A stretch of DNA of 64,000 nt. Origin: Rhizobium mongolense USDA 1844 (GTDB taxonomy: Bacteria; Pseudomonadota; Alphaproteobacteria; Rhizobiales; Rhizobiaceae). The stretch covers positions 62,001-126,000 of the forward strand of contig NZ_ATTQ01000014.1 in assembly GCF_000419765.1 (NCBI RefSeq), in the 5' to 3' direction. Below the pieces are notes generated by a model. That model ran no database searches, was not told where the DNA came from, and worked only from the letters and a program-made list of their open reading frames with translations. A program made the translations under genes and the position numbers. Shown piece after piece: positions 34,609 through 43,527 of the stretch (the stretch's first letter is position 1; the number at the start of each line of letters is the position of its first letter).

Positions 34609-37600
34609 CACGTCGATCCTCATCAGGTGAGTTACGTTTGACAATGTATCGAGCAACCATCTTGCGCAATTCCTCCAGAAGATCGTCGCGGCTGAAGGCG
34701 GTCTTGGCGAGCACGCGCTCGACGCCACCGTTCAGACGCCGGTGGTCTTCCTTGCCAAGGGTCGCCGCCGTCACAACCACGACCGGCATCGCCTTGAAGG
34801 CAGGCTGCTTTCGCAGTTCGACAAGGAACTCGAAGCCGTCCATTTCCGGCATGATGAGGTCGAGAATGATCAGGTCCGGAGGCGCGCGGATGAGCCGTTC
34901 CAGCGCGACCCGGCCATTCTCGGCCTCGTCCACAGCGCAACCCTCGGCACTCAATATGCGCCGCCATTGCTGGCGCGTGTTCTCATCATCTTCAACGATC
35001 AGAACACGAAGTGCTGGGCTGGGCGCGCCCGACCAGAATTTGGCGATCAGTTTCCGGAGCGCGTCGCGGTCGATCGGCTTCATCATGTAATCGGCGGCAC
35101 CGAGCGCGTACCCGCGATTCCTCTTATCGGCCATGGTGAGCATCACCACGGGGATACTCGCGAGCTCAGGATCCGCCTTCAGTTCCTGCAGGACGCTCCA
35201 GCCGTCGCAACCCGGCATGAGCACGTCAAGGGTGATGAGCGCGGGCTTCACCTGCCGGGCCAGATTAAGGCCCTCGGCACCGTCTCTGGCCGTCACGACA
35301 TCGCAACCTTCGCGGGCAAAAAACCGGCGCATCTGGTCCCGCACCGCCTTATCGTCATCAACGACGAGGACCACGTTCGAGACGAGGCGAATGTGATCAT
35401 CGGCGGCGACCCCGGTGCCAGAGGCCGGCTCTTGCAGCGCGGGGCCCGCGTCGATTGCCGACGGCAGCCACACCGTGAACTTGGTACCGGCGCCGGGAGT
35501 GCTGTCCACAGTGATCTGGCCATCCATCGCGCGGCACAGGCGTTGGCTGATGGCAAGCCCTAGCCCAGTGCCGCCGTACTTGCGGGTGGTGGAGCTGTCG
35601 GCCTGACTAAACTCCTGGAACAGGTTCGTCATCTGCTGCGGCGTCATACCGATGCCAGTGTCGGAGACGGTAAATATTACGCCACCGCCTCCATCATCCT
35701 TCGCGCAGGTCGCCCCAATCGTCACTTGGCCGTTCTCCGTGAACTTGCAGGCGTTACTCAACAGGTTGAGGAGGATCTGGCGCACACGAAGCTGATCGGC
35801 GCGCATGCTGCCAATGTCATCCGGACAGCGGATGATGATCCGGTTGCGGTTTTTCTGCGCAAGGGGCTGCGCGGTTGTGGCGGCATCTTGAACCATTCCT
35901 GCGATATCGAACTCCTCGATATGCAATTCCAGTCGGCCGGCCTCGATCTTTGACAGATCGAGGACCTCATTAATGAGCTTGAGCAGATGCTTGCCGGCGC
36001 GCGAGACCCGCTGAAGCGGTTCGATCAGTTCGCCCTGGCCGGCTTCGCTGGCATCTTCCTGCAACATTTCGGTTATGCCCAGGATGGCGTTCAGCGGTGT
36101 GCGCAACTCGTGGCTCATGCTGGCAAGGAACTTGCTCTTGGCCTGTGTCGCCGCCATGGCCGCGTCGCGGGCGATCTCAAGCTCCGTTTCATGCCTCTTC
36201 AGCTTGCTGATATCGGTGTAGACCGCGACCGTGCCGCCGCCGGTAATGCGCCGCTCATTTACCTGAACCCACTGGTCATGGCTGCGATGTTGAACCAGCG
36301 TCTGCTTAGGGTTGCAGTGTGCCTCAAGCCGCGCGGCGAGCCATTCCTCCTCCCGGCCTTTCGCATCCTCGACGAGGCCCTGTTCCACCGCCTTACGGAC
36401 AATCGTCTCAAATTGCGCACCCGGCACGACGGCATCGGCTATGCCGGGATAGAGGATTTCCCTATAGCGGCTGTTGCATAGAACAAGCCGGTCCTGAGCA
36501 TCGTAAAGGGCGAAGCCCTCGGAGATGCTCTCGATTGCATCGACGAGTCGCTGGCGCGCTTCGGCGACGTCACGCAGGTTTTTTTCCTCGACCTCGACCG
36601 CAGTGTCACGGAACAACAGAAGCGCTTTGGCCATGCGGCCGATCTCGTCGCGGCCCGTGGCAGGCAGTGGTGCCCGAAGATTGCCGCCGGCGATGGCAAG
36701 CATGCTTTGGCTCAGCCCCGACAAGCGGGCAAGAAGATTGCGGTCGACATACAACCAGACGATCAGAACTGAACTCAGGAGGCTCAGAACGGCTGAGCCA
36801 AGAACAACACCGGTACCGTAGCGCTGGACGGTCGCAGCTTCACGACCAGCCTCGGTGATGTCACGGTTAGCCGCAGCTACCAAGCGATCCACGGCAACGG
36901 TCAAATTACGCGAGAGCTGAGCGTTTTCGACCAAAAGCTTCCCGCCGTTTGCGAGTAATGCGAGCTCATCCTCACGCGCTTGTGCAATGCTCTTCGGCCC
37001 GTCGATCAGCCCCTCGAACTCGTCAACGCGCTGACGGAACCGTGTCTGCAGCTTCTCATCGATCTCCGATGTCACCGCCGCAAGCGACTCGACCGAGCGG
37101 CGCAGCGGAAACGACATCAGCGCTAGGTCGCCGGGCGTCGGCGCAACGGCCGTTTTGAGCAGCGCTTCGTTGATCGCGGAAATCTCCCGCTGTGCCTTCT
37201 GTTGCGGGATGTAGGCGGAGATTGCCTGCGCAAGCTCTGTCGTAGCCGCCACGCGTGCTTCGGGTGGTACGGCGGCATCCGCCACGGTTACACGCCACTG
37301 GGGGACCTTGGAGTTCATCACGAGGATGCCGGGGGCCACGAGACGCTCGCTTGCGACTGTCGTAGCCGACAAACGGCCCAGCAGTTCCTCTTTGCGTGCA
37401 ACCACACCGAGGCGAGCGGCGACAAGTTCGTTGAGTGCGTTGAGATTGCGCCTCAGGCCAATCACTGCGGCTTCGATCTCAGCTACCGCCGCCGTGCTTG
37501 CCGCGGTGTCTTTGAGCGCGGCGAGCAACTCTTCGAGGCGCGACATCTCTGCTCCGATCGCAGCCGAGACCTCGTTGTGCTGAACCGTGCTGGTCGTAGC

Positions 37601-37816
37601 AAGTACGGCCGGCGTAGTGGCGGCGACCCGCTCAGCTTGACGGGAGAGCTCGAGCGATGCAAGCGCCGAGGGGACCCGGCGCTCCGTGATCCTCTCGACG
37701 ACCTCGCCCACTTGCAGAAAGGCATACACGGCTGCAGCGGTTGCGAGCACCGCGAAGGTGCTGATACCAAAGAAAGCGAAGAGTAAGCGGCCACGTATGC
37801 CGAGACGTTCAAACAT
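34601..37816 (-). CDS. Membrane hybrid histidine kinase (HAMP-PAS-HisKA-HATPase-REC-REC)
   Basis: The product is 1071 residues. Transmembrane helices at about 10-34 and 335-357 enclose a 300-residue helical periplasmic sensor domain. HAMP follows (360-412), then a PAS domain (425-540, EGFALYDAQDRLVLCNSRYR), the H-box FLASMSHELRTPLNAILG with His569, and HATPase motifs (LLSNACKFTENG; VSDTGIGMT; KYGGTGLGLAISQ). Two REC domains follow (LITLDVLMPGCDG; LIILDLIMPEMDG). The binding-protein gene 87 bp upstream on the same strand suggests that a periplasmic ligand-protein complex is the signal. Confidence 0.93.
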   Translation of the reverse strand: MFERLGIRGRLLFAFFGISTFAVLATAAAVYAFLQVGEVVERITERRVPSALASLELSRQAERVAATTPAVLATTSTVQHNEVSAAIGAEMSRLEELLAALKDTAASTAAVAEIEAAVIGLRRNLNALNELVAARLGVVARKEELLGRLSATTVASERLVAPGILVMNSKVPQWRVTVADAAVPPEARVAATTELAQAISAYIPQQKAQREISAINEALLKTAVAPTPGDLALMSFPLRRSVESLAAVTSEIDEKLQTRFRQRVDEFEGLIDGPKSIAQAREDELALLANGGKLLVENAQLSRNLTVAVDRLVAAANRDITEAGREAATVQRYGTGVVLGSAVLSLLSSVLIVWLYVDRNLLARLSGLSQSMLAIAGGNLRAPLPATGRDEIGRMAKALLLFRDTAVEVEEKNLRDVAEARQRLVDAIESISEGFALYDAQDRLVLCNSRYREILYPGIADAVVPGAQFETIVRKAVEQGLVEDAKGREEEWLAARLEAHCNPKQTLVQHRSHDQWVQVNERRITGGGTVAVYTDISKLKRHETELEIARDAAMAATQAKSKFLASMSHELRTPLNAILGITEMLQEDASEAGQGELIEPLQRVSRAGKHLLKLINEVLDLSKIEAGRLELHIEEFDIAGMVQDAATTAQPLAQKNRNRIIIRCPDDIGSMRADQLRVRQILLNLLSNACKFTENGQVTIGATCAKDDGGGGVIFTVSDTGIGMTPQQMTNLFQEFSQADSSTTRKYGGTGLGLAISQRLCRAMDGQITVDSTPGAGTKFTVWLPSAIDAGPALQEPASGTGVAADDHIRLVSNVVLVVDDDKAVRDQMRRFFAREGCDVVTARDGAEGLNLARQVKPALITLDVLMPGCDGWSVLQELKADPELASIPVVMLTMADKRNRGYALGAADYMMKPIDRDALRKLIAKFWSGAPSPALRVLIVEDDENTRQQWRRILSAEGCAVDEAENGRVALERLIRAPPDLIILDLIMPEMDGFEFLVELRKQPAFKAMPVVVVTAATLGKEDHRRLNGGVERVLAKTAFSRDDLLEELRKMVARYIVKRNSPDEDRRDG

Positions 37817-37903
37817 CGCGGCGACCCATCGATCCGGCTGATGTGGTCAACATGGCCCGCACAGCTTTTTTCTCGAACGCGATCGGCAGTGATCAGCGTT
37901 GCG

Positions 37904-38998
37904 TTATTCCAATGGCACGTATTCGCCACCCTTCCAGATATACCATACCCAGCTCTGAACCGTGAGGTCGCCCTTGTCGTCAAAGTCGATACGGCCCAAT
38001 ACAGTATCAAACGAGTGGCCGCGCAATGAAGCAATCACCTCGTGCACCTCCAGCGAACCGGCTTCCTTGAGCGCCTGCGCCCAGGCCTGAACGGCGCCGT
38101 AGCTCAGCAGCGTATAGCCTGCGGGTTCGAAGTTTTCTGCACGGAACCGCTCCACCACCCGGGCCGCTTGGGGTGTCCGCCGGGCGTCCGCGGAGAACGT
38201 GAAGAGAGTTCCCTCAGCGGCTGGACCGGCGATCAGCGCAAATTCCTCGGTCGCCAGGGCATCGCCTGAGATGAACTGAACGGCGTAGCCTTGGTCGTGT
38301 GCAGCGCGAACCATCAGCGCAACTTCAGCATGATAACCGCCGACATATACCACAGCGACTTTTGCAGCCTTTAGTGCAGCGATTTCAATCGAATAGTCGT
38401 TCTTCTCAGGACTGTACGCCTCGTAGATCGTGTCGGTCATGCCCCGCTTTTTCAACTGCTTTTTCGTCTCATCGGCAAGGCCCCTGCCATAGGTGGTGCC
38501 ATCGTGAAGGATCGCAATTTTCTTGTTGCCCCAATGATCGGCCAGATAGTTGCCGGCGACGATGCCTTGCGCATCGTCGCGACCAATGACGCGGAACACG
38601 TTGGCACGGCCTTGCTCGGTCAGCAGCGGATTGGTCGACCCCGGTGAAATCTGCAGAACTCCCGCCGCCTCATACACCTTTGATGCCGGGATTGAGGCCC
38701 CAGAGCAGTAGTGCCCGACGACGAGAACCACACCGTCAGCCACGAGTTTTTTGGCGACGGCCACCGCTTGTTCTGGATCGCAGAAGTCGTCGACTGCGAT
38801 GATCCGCACTCGCTGGCCTAGAACGCCGCCCTCCGCATTGATATCGGCCACGGCCATCTCTGCGCCACGCTGCCCCTGTTCGCCGATCCACGCGAGCCGT
38901 CCGGTCATCGCGGCTGAAACGCCGATCAGTATCTCAGCGTGCGCGGAATAACTGACCACGGCTGCAAGCGCGAAAACTGCGACGGCGATTCGGTGCAT
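37904..38998 (-). CDS. Branched-chain amino acid/urea-type periplasmic binding protein
   Basis: The product is 364 residues from the ATG at 38998 (MHRIAVAVFALAAVVSYSAHA), which gives a clean signal peptide. The mature part starts EILIGVSAAMTGRLAWIGEQ and continues GQRGAEMAVADINAEGGVLG, the LivK-like type I periplasmic fold (Peripla_BP_6); AVVYVGGYHAEVALMVRAAH and LRGHSFDTVLGRIDFDDKGD also fit. No permease or ATPase gene is near. Instead the gene leads a kinase/response-regulator/cyclase operon, so a sensing rather than transport role is inferred. Confidence 0.9.
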   Translation of the reverse strand: MHRIAVAVFALAAVVSYSAHAEILIGVSAAMTGRLAWIGEQGQRGAEMAVADINAEGGVLGQRVRIIAVDDFCDPEQAVAVAKKLVADGVVLVVGHYCSGASIPASKVYEAAGVLQISPGSTNPLLTEQGRANVFRVIGRDDAQGIVAGNYLADHWGNKKIAILHDGTTYGRGLADETKKQLKKRGMTDTIYEAYSPEKNDYSIEIAALKAAKVAVVYVGGYHAEVALMVRAAHDQGYAVQFISGDALATEEFALIAGPAAEGTLFTFSADARRTPQAARVVERFRAENFEPAGYTLLSYGAVQAWAQALKEAGSLEVHEVIASLRGHSFDTVLGRIDFDDKGDLTVQSWVWYIWKGGEYVPLE

Positions 38999-39571
38999 GA
39001 AACAGCCTTCCGCCTTGATACCAATTTTGTGCACGAGAGCGGTACCGCAACTGCGCAGCGGGGCGCCTCTGTCATGATGTGGCACTTGCGACTTGCCGCG
39101 ATCAGCAATCTGCTGTTCCAGCGGCGCCTAGTCGCCATGCTTGAAAATATACCATGCGGCGCTGAGGAGTGATACGGCCTTTGGTGTCGATGGCGCGAGC
39201 AGGGCGCGTTCATGGCGAGCACGTGAGCGGCTCCGTCGCGAAGAGGGCGGGCAGCGGGGCTTGCCGCGCGGAACTGCCGAATCTCGCGACGTCTGTCGTA
39301 TGGTGGGCGCGGCTTGCATGAAGCGATGAAGTGGAAGCCGTGATGAGGGAGGCGGCGAAAAAGGGACTGCCAAAACTCGCCATTATCTGAGACAATTACG
39401 CAGGGAGGATTACCTCTACAGCTCGCTCAGCCGCAGAGGGCGGTTTCGAATCTGTATCTCGTCGAAACATCCTTGGATCCTGCCCCGTCCGCAGCGCTGA
39501 GTCGGCTGTCGGCAAGCATCTAGCGAACATCGTTCATATTGTTCAGCAAACGCGAGCCAGGAGCACTTCAC
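38999..39571. other. Divergent intergenic region without a recognisable gene
   Basis: This 573-bp gap lies between the binding-protein gene (minus) and the SBP56 gene (plus), so promoters for both should be here. No frame has plausible protein character, and no tRNA, strong hairpin or clear promoter was seen. Confidence 0.45.
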
Positions 39572-40966
39572 ATGGTAACGTGGAAACCCGATCCAAGTTT
39601 TTATCCGTCACCGCGAATGGCTATGAAGGCTGCGCCGGAGACACTTGCCTATGTCGTCGCCTTCGATCCGACGCGAGCGGTTCCCGACGAACTCGCGGTC
39701 GTCGATGTCGATCCTCAATCAGCCTCCTATAGTCAGATCGTCACATCGCTTGCGATGCCTAATGTCGGTGACGAGCTGCATCATTTCGGCTGGAACGCCT
39801 GTTCATCCTGCCTTTGCCCGAATGCGCCGCACCCGCATGCAGAGCGCCGCTATCTGGTGGTGCCGGGATTGAAATCCTCGCGTATCCATATCATCGACAC
39901 CAAGCCCGATGGCCGCAGGCCATCGATCGTCAAGGTCATCGAACCCGGCGAAGTCGCCGACCGGGCCGGCTACTCCAGGCCGCATACCGTTCACTGCGGA
40001 CCAGAAGGGATCTATGTCGCTGCACTTGGCAATGCCGAGGGTAAGGGACCGGGCGGCGTGTTCCTCATGGATCACGAAACATTCGAGGTGCGCGGCCAGT
40101 GGGAAATGGATCGCGGACCGCAACAGCTTTCCTATGACGTCTGGTGGCATCTGGGACACGACACACTCGTCACCAGCGAGTGGGGCACGCCGGATACGTT
40201 CGAAAACGGCCTGATCCCGGAAATCCTGCTCGGTGCGAAATACGGCCGCCGTCTGCACTTTTGGGATCTGCATAAGCGCAAGCACCTGCAGACGATCGAT
40301 TTCGGTGACAAGTATCAGCTCGTATTCGAACTTAGACCCGCGCATGACCCGACCAAAGCCTATGGTTTTGTCAACTGCGTTCTCAGTCTTGAGGACCTCT
40401 CCTCCTCGATATGGGTCTGGCACCGTGACGGCACCCAGTGGGCGGTGACAAAGGTGATCGACATTCCGGCCGAGCCCGCCGATCCAGACCTGTTGCCGCC
40501 GATGCTGAAGGGTTTCAATGCCGTGCCACCACTCGTCACCGACATCGACCTTTCGATGGATGACAGATTTCTCTACGTGTCTTGCTGGGGAACCGGCGAC
40601 CTGCATCAGTACGATGTTTCCGATCCGTTCAAGCCGAAGCTGACAGGCAAGGTTCGGATCGGCGGCATCGTTTCGCGTGCTTCACATCCAGGAGCGAAGA
40701 ATGGCGCGTTGAATGGCGGCCCGCAGATGGTCGAGATCAGCCGCGATGGTCGCCGTGTCTATTTCACCAACTCTCTCTACGGTGCGATCGACGAGCAGTT
40801 CTATCCCGATGGCGTCTCTGGCTGGATGGTGAAGCTTGACGCGGAGCCTGACGGCGGGATTGCATTCGACGAGAAATTCTTCATCGAATGGCCAAAATCG
40901 CATCGCCCGCACCAGGTCCGCCTCCAGGGTGGGGATTGCTCGTCAGATTCATATTGTTATCCCTAA
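39572..40966 (+). CDS. SBP56 family protein (methanethiol oxidase/selenium-binding)
   Basis: The product is 464 residues from the ATG at 39572, with AGGAG upstream. It matches the SBP56 family throughout: HHFGWNACSSCLC with the paired Cys, RRYLVVPGLKSSRIHIIDTK, YSRPHTVHCGPEGIYVAALG, LVTSEWGTPDTFENGL, FVNCVLSLEDLSSSIWVWHR and MDDRFLYVSCWGTGDLHQYD. Bacterial members with copper (MtoX) oxidise methanethiol to formaldehyde, H2S and H2O2. No signal peptide is evident and no SCO1 or MauG-like gene is adjacent, so the MtoX function is less certain. Confidence 0.9.
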   Translation: MVTWKPDPSFYPSPRMAMKAAPETLAYVVAFDPTRAVPDELAVVDVDPQSASYSQIVTSLAMPNVGDELHHFGWNACSSCLCPNAPHPHAERRYLVVPGLKSSRIHIIDTKPDGRRPSIVKVIEPGEVADRAGYSRPHTVHCGPEGIYVAALGNAEGKGPGGVFLMDHETFEVRGQWEMDRGPQQLSYDVWWHLGHDTLVTSEWGTPDTFENGLIPEILLGAKYGRRLHFWDLHKRKHLQTIDFGDKYQLVFELRPAHDPTKAYGFVNCVLSLEDLSSSIWVWHRDGTQWAVTKVIDIPAEPADPDLLPPMLKGFNAVPPLVTDIDLSMDDRFLYVSCWGTGDLHQYDVSDPFKPKLTGKVRIGGIVSRASHPGAKNGALNGGPQMVEISRDGRRVYFTNSLYGAIDEQFYPDGVSGWMVKLDAEPDGGIAFDEKFFIEWPKSHRPHQVRLQGGDCSSDSYCYP

Positions 40967-40995
40967 GGAGCGAAGGTTCGCCGGATGAGGCGCCT

Positions 40996-41625
40996 ATGAA
41001 CGAACTCTGGCCATGGATTTTGTTGGCGGGACTCGGAGCCTTTCATGGTCTCAACCCGGCGATGGGATGGCTGTTTGCCGTGGCGCTTGGCGTTCACCGA
41101 CAGAGTTCTGCCGCCGTGGTTCAGGCAGTGCCCGCCATCGCCGTCGGACACGCCGTGTCGATTGCACTGGTGGCTGGAGTCCTGGTCGCGGCCGGCCTCT
41201 TCGTGGACCAGGCTGCCGTGCGCACGGCTGCGGGAGCCGGCCTCATAGGCTGGGCTGTCTGGCATCATTTCGTCGGACACGGGCGTCGCGTTCGTATCGG
41301 CATGCGCACGGGGCTTGCCGGCCTGGCGTTCTGGTCGTTCCTGATGGCGACGGCCCATGGGGCCGGACTGATGATCCTGCCAGCGTTGATACCACTTTGT
41401 CTCGCGGATTCACCATTGCGCGAAATCGGCGGGGATGGGTCTGCTGCCATCGCGATCGCCGCGGTCGGCGTCCATACACTTGCGATGTTGGCGGTTACAA
41501 GTCTCGTTGCCCTGGTGGTCTATCACTGGATCGGGCTCGAGATATTGCGCAGCGCCTGGCTCAACGTGGATCTCGTATGGACGCTGGTACTGCTTGGCAC
41601 TGGTTCCGTGCTGCTGATCGTCTAG
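40996..41625 (+). CDS. Hypothetical multi-pass membrane protein downstream of SBP56
   Basis: The product is 209 residues from the ATG at 40996. Five to six hydrophobic segments are visible (WPWILLAGLGAFHGLNPAMG, AVPAIAVGHAVSIALVAGVL, LAGLAFWSFLMATAHGAGLM, and more). Two conserved-looking His-containing motifs (GAFHGLNPAMGW; ATAHGAGLM) lie in membrane segments, resembling metal-transport families such as HupE/UreJ or NicO. It starts 30 bp after the SBP56 stop, so one operon is likely. A role in copper supply or substrate movement is conjecture. Confidence 0.65.
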   Translation: MNELWPWILLAGLGAFHGLNPAMGWLFAVALGVHRQSSAAVVQAVPAIAVGHAVSIALVAGVLVAAGLFVDQAAVRTAAGAGLIGWAVWHHFVGHGRRVRIGMRTGLAGLAFWSFLMATAHGAGLMILPALIPLCLADSPLREIGGDGSAAIAIAAVGVHTLAMLAVTSLVALVVYHWIGLEILRSAWLNVDLVWTLVLLGTGSVLLIV

Positions 41626-41770
41626 CGAAGACGGGAACGATGCGCTGAAGTCAGGAAGCAATCCGTGCGGTGTTCTTCGATCGGCTTGGCATCGCAAGCG
41701 GCACATCCAAGAGGCGAAGATAACGCTACGTCGTTGACATAACGAGGTCGGTTCACGACGTGAGTGTGAA

Positions 41771-41930
41771 TGGCTGGGGAGCCTGGATTCTCACATCATT
41801 TCAAAGGCTTAGCGAGATTGCCTTTGAATTCCCTCTGTTTTTCCGTCGCGGGCGACCGTGGATGCCATCTTTGTGCCCTGGCTCAGGGCCTCAGTCAACC
41901 GGCGCGCGGAAACGGAAATAATTTCCGCTC
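41771..41930 (+). repeat. tRNA-Gln 3'-end repeat with 160-bp flank (copy b)
   Basis: TGGCTGGGGAGCCTGGATTC matches the tRNA-Gln 3' end (52527-52546) at 19 of 20 bases. Going right, the flank (TCACATCATTTCAAAGGCTT onward) is about 80% identical by eye to that of the copy at 43063 for some 150 bp, and ends in the palindrome CGGAAATAATTTCCG (41913-41927). It looks like an att site plus the end of an integrated element. Confidence 0.75.
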
Positions 41931-42224
41931 TTGGGGCCTAAAGCGGGCCTCGCACGTCAGGGTCCGAATCGGGTGGCAGCGGAAGTCCAGCGTGAACGCG
42001 CGGAATAGTTGCTTTGCTGACTTGAGCCGACATTAGGTTGCGCAAGCTGTAGCGGCTGATCTTGGCGCGACCGAGACCAACGTCGGCGCTCACGCACAGG
42101 GCCCGCTCTTGAAGCCAGTGGCCAACGGGCTCTACGCCGATAATGGGCGCTTTCCAGAATGACCGGAGCCGCACGGCAACCGCTGACCAAACCCTACTAA
42201 CCCTGGCCAGCAGAGCAATCACCT
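41931..42224. other. Intergenic stretch without supported gene
   Basis: Together with 41626-41770 this leaves about 600 bp around copy b with no convincing gene. A 94-codon minus frame (41938-42222) lacks recognisable protein features. Confidence 0.4.
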
Positions 42225-42491
42225 TTACGATTCGACCAGGATTACCAAGGACTCTGGCACCACTCCATCGAAGGCCATCGCATCCGCGGCTTCCCTGCTC
42301 TGCATAGCTTTCATCATGGCGTCCATGTCCGGAACGTCCATAAGAACGGCCACCCGAGACGGATTTTGTGGATCTACAAATGTTCGTATGTTGGTCACGC
42401 CGAGCGGACCAAAAAGCTCTTTGCGCTTTGGCGAGTCGAGCCAGTGCTTCGTTCCCTTTGAGATGTTATGGTGGCCAATGACTGTCGGCAT
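42225..42491 (-). CDS. Small hypothetical protein (dimeric alpha/beta-barrel-like)
   Basis: The product is 88 residues from the ATG at 42491, with AGGGAGGATGCA upstream; the frame extends further but without a better start. The sequence (MPTVIGHHNISKGTKHWLDS, IRTFVDPQNPSRVAVLMDVP, DMDAMMKAMQSREAADAMAF) resembles short ferredoxin-like stress proteins. No exact family was recognised. It stands alone between two element-type repeats. Confidence 0.62.
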   Translation of the reverse strand: MPTVIGHHNISKGTKHWLDSPKRKELFGPLGVTNIRTFVDPQNPSRVAVLMDVPDMDAMMKAMQSREAADAMAFDGVVPESLVILVES

Positions 42492-43062
42492 TGCATCCTC
42501 CCTATCGTAACGGCGAGGGCCGGCATCAACCAAACGTGCCAAGATCCATCGCCGTCGAACCACGGAGCGCCGTTTTGGTTGGACTGTCAATTATTTCCGT
42601 TAAGGGCGCGGAAGCCCGATTCGGAGAGGGCGTTTCTTGCGGACGGTTCGACCTCAATGAACCAGGATCGCGGTCACGCGGCTGTGGCTAATGACATGGG
42701 ACATGCGCAAACAGCCGGACAACAACTGCAAGGGCCTGCGTGGCAGATATCGGGATCCGGCGCGGGGGTCGGAAAGGGCAGTGGGCGTAGGGCTGCCATT
42801 CATGATCCGGCGGGCCAAGGTCGTCTTCGGGTCGATTCCAGCCGCTAACCTTGAAATGCGTTGCGTCGACTTCTGGGCGCAAATCGGACATAACTTCCGC
42901 GCAAAGCAGGTCCCAGCCAGCATTTAATGCGACCATTGCGACGAAGTAGAACCACGATCTGCGAGCGCCGCAAAGGAAGGGCGACCAAATAGCTGAAAAA
43001 GCTGCAGAATTTTCTCGGGTACTTAGTCCGCAAGAAAGTAGCGCTACAGGCCAAGATTGCGC
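42492..43062. other. Gene-poor segment left of copy c
   Basis: No convincing gene is present in this segment. A half-site of the island palindrome (ATTATTTCCG) lies at 42580-42589, about 90 bp upstream of the 42225-42491 gene. Weak frames on both strands lack family features. Confidence 0.4.
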
Positions 43063-43230
43063 CTCCCTGGAGACCTTGGATTCTCACATGATTTCAATGG
43101 CTTAACAAGATAGCCTTGAAATTCCCTCTGTTTTTCCGTCGCGAGCGACCGCGGATGCCACCTTTGTGCCCTGGCTTTGGGCCTCAGTCAACAGGAGGGG
43201 TATACCGGCAATAATTTCCGCTTTCGGGGC
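43063..43230 (+). repeat. tRNA-Gln 3'-end-like repeat with flank (copy c)
   Basis: TCCCTGGAGACCTTGGATTC (15 of 20 bases match tRNA-Gln) is followed by TCACATGATTTCAATGGCTT and a flank parallel to copy b, including TTCCCTCTGTTTTTCCGTCG and CTCAGTCAAC. It ends in CGGCAATAATTTCCG (43206-43220). The next 300 bp to the helicase gene hold no other feature. Confidence 0.7.
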
Positions 43231-43527
43231 GAAGTTATTGTCTGGCCATCACCTTGTTAACGACCGCTCATTCCCGTCATAGCTCCTGCCGCGTGCCAGA
43301 AGTGGTCGTCTCCGTGAATCGGCGAGGCGGCAAGTTTGCGCCAAAGCAACCTTGAATCGAAGCTGATCCAAATTCTCCTCCTTAGATTGAACGCGCTTCC
43401 ACCTCACGGTTCCACATTGGATGGCGCCTCAGCCAGGTGCCGAAACGCGGCGGGTTCTCAAAAATCATTGTGTGGAAAAGCATCAGCCATCCTGGGATGC
43501 TTCGGCGACGCAGCCCATAGTTTACCG

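Noticed and set aside
42688..42936. 82-codon minus frame starting MVALNAGWDLLCAEV as a gene
   Set aside because: It reads somewhat protein-like, but there is no family match, no ribosome site and overlapping frames are equally long.
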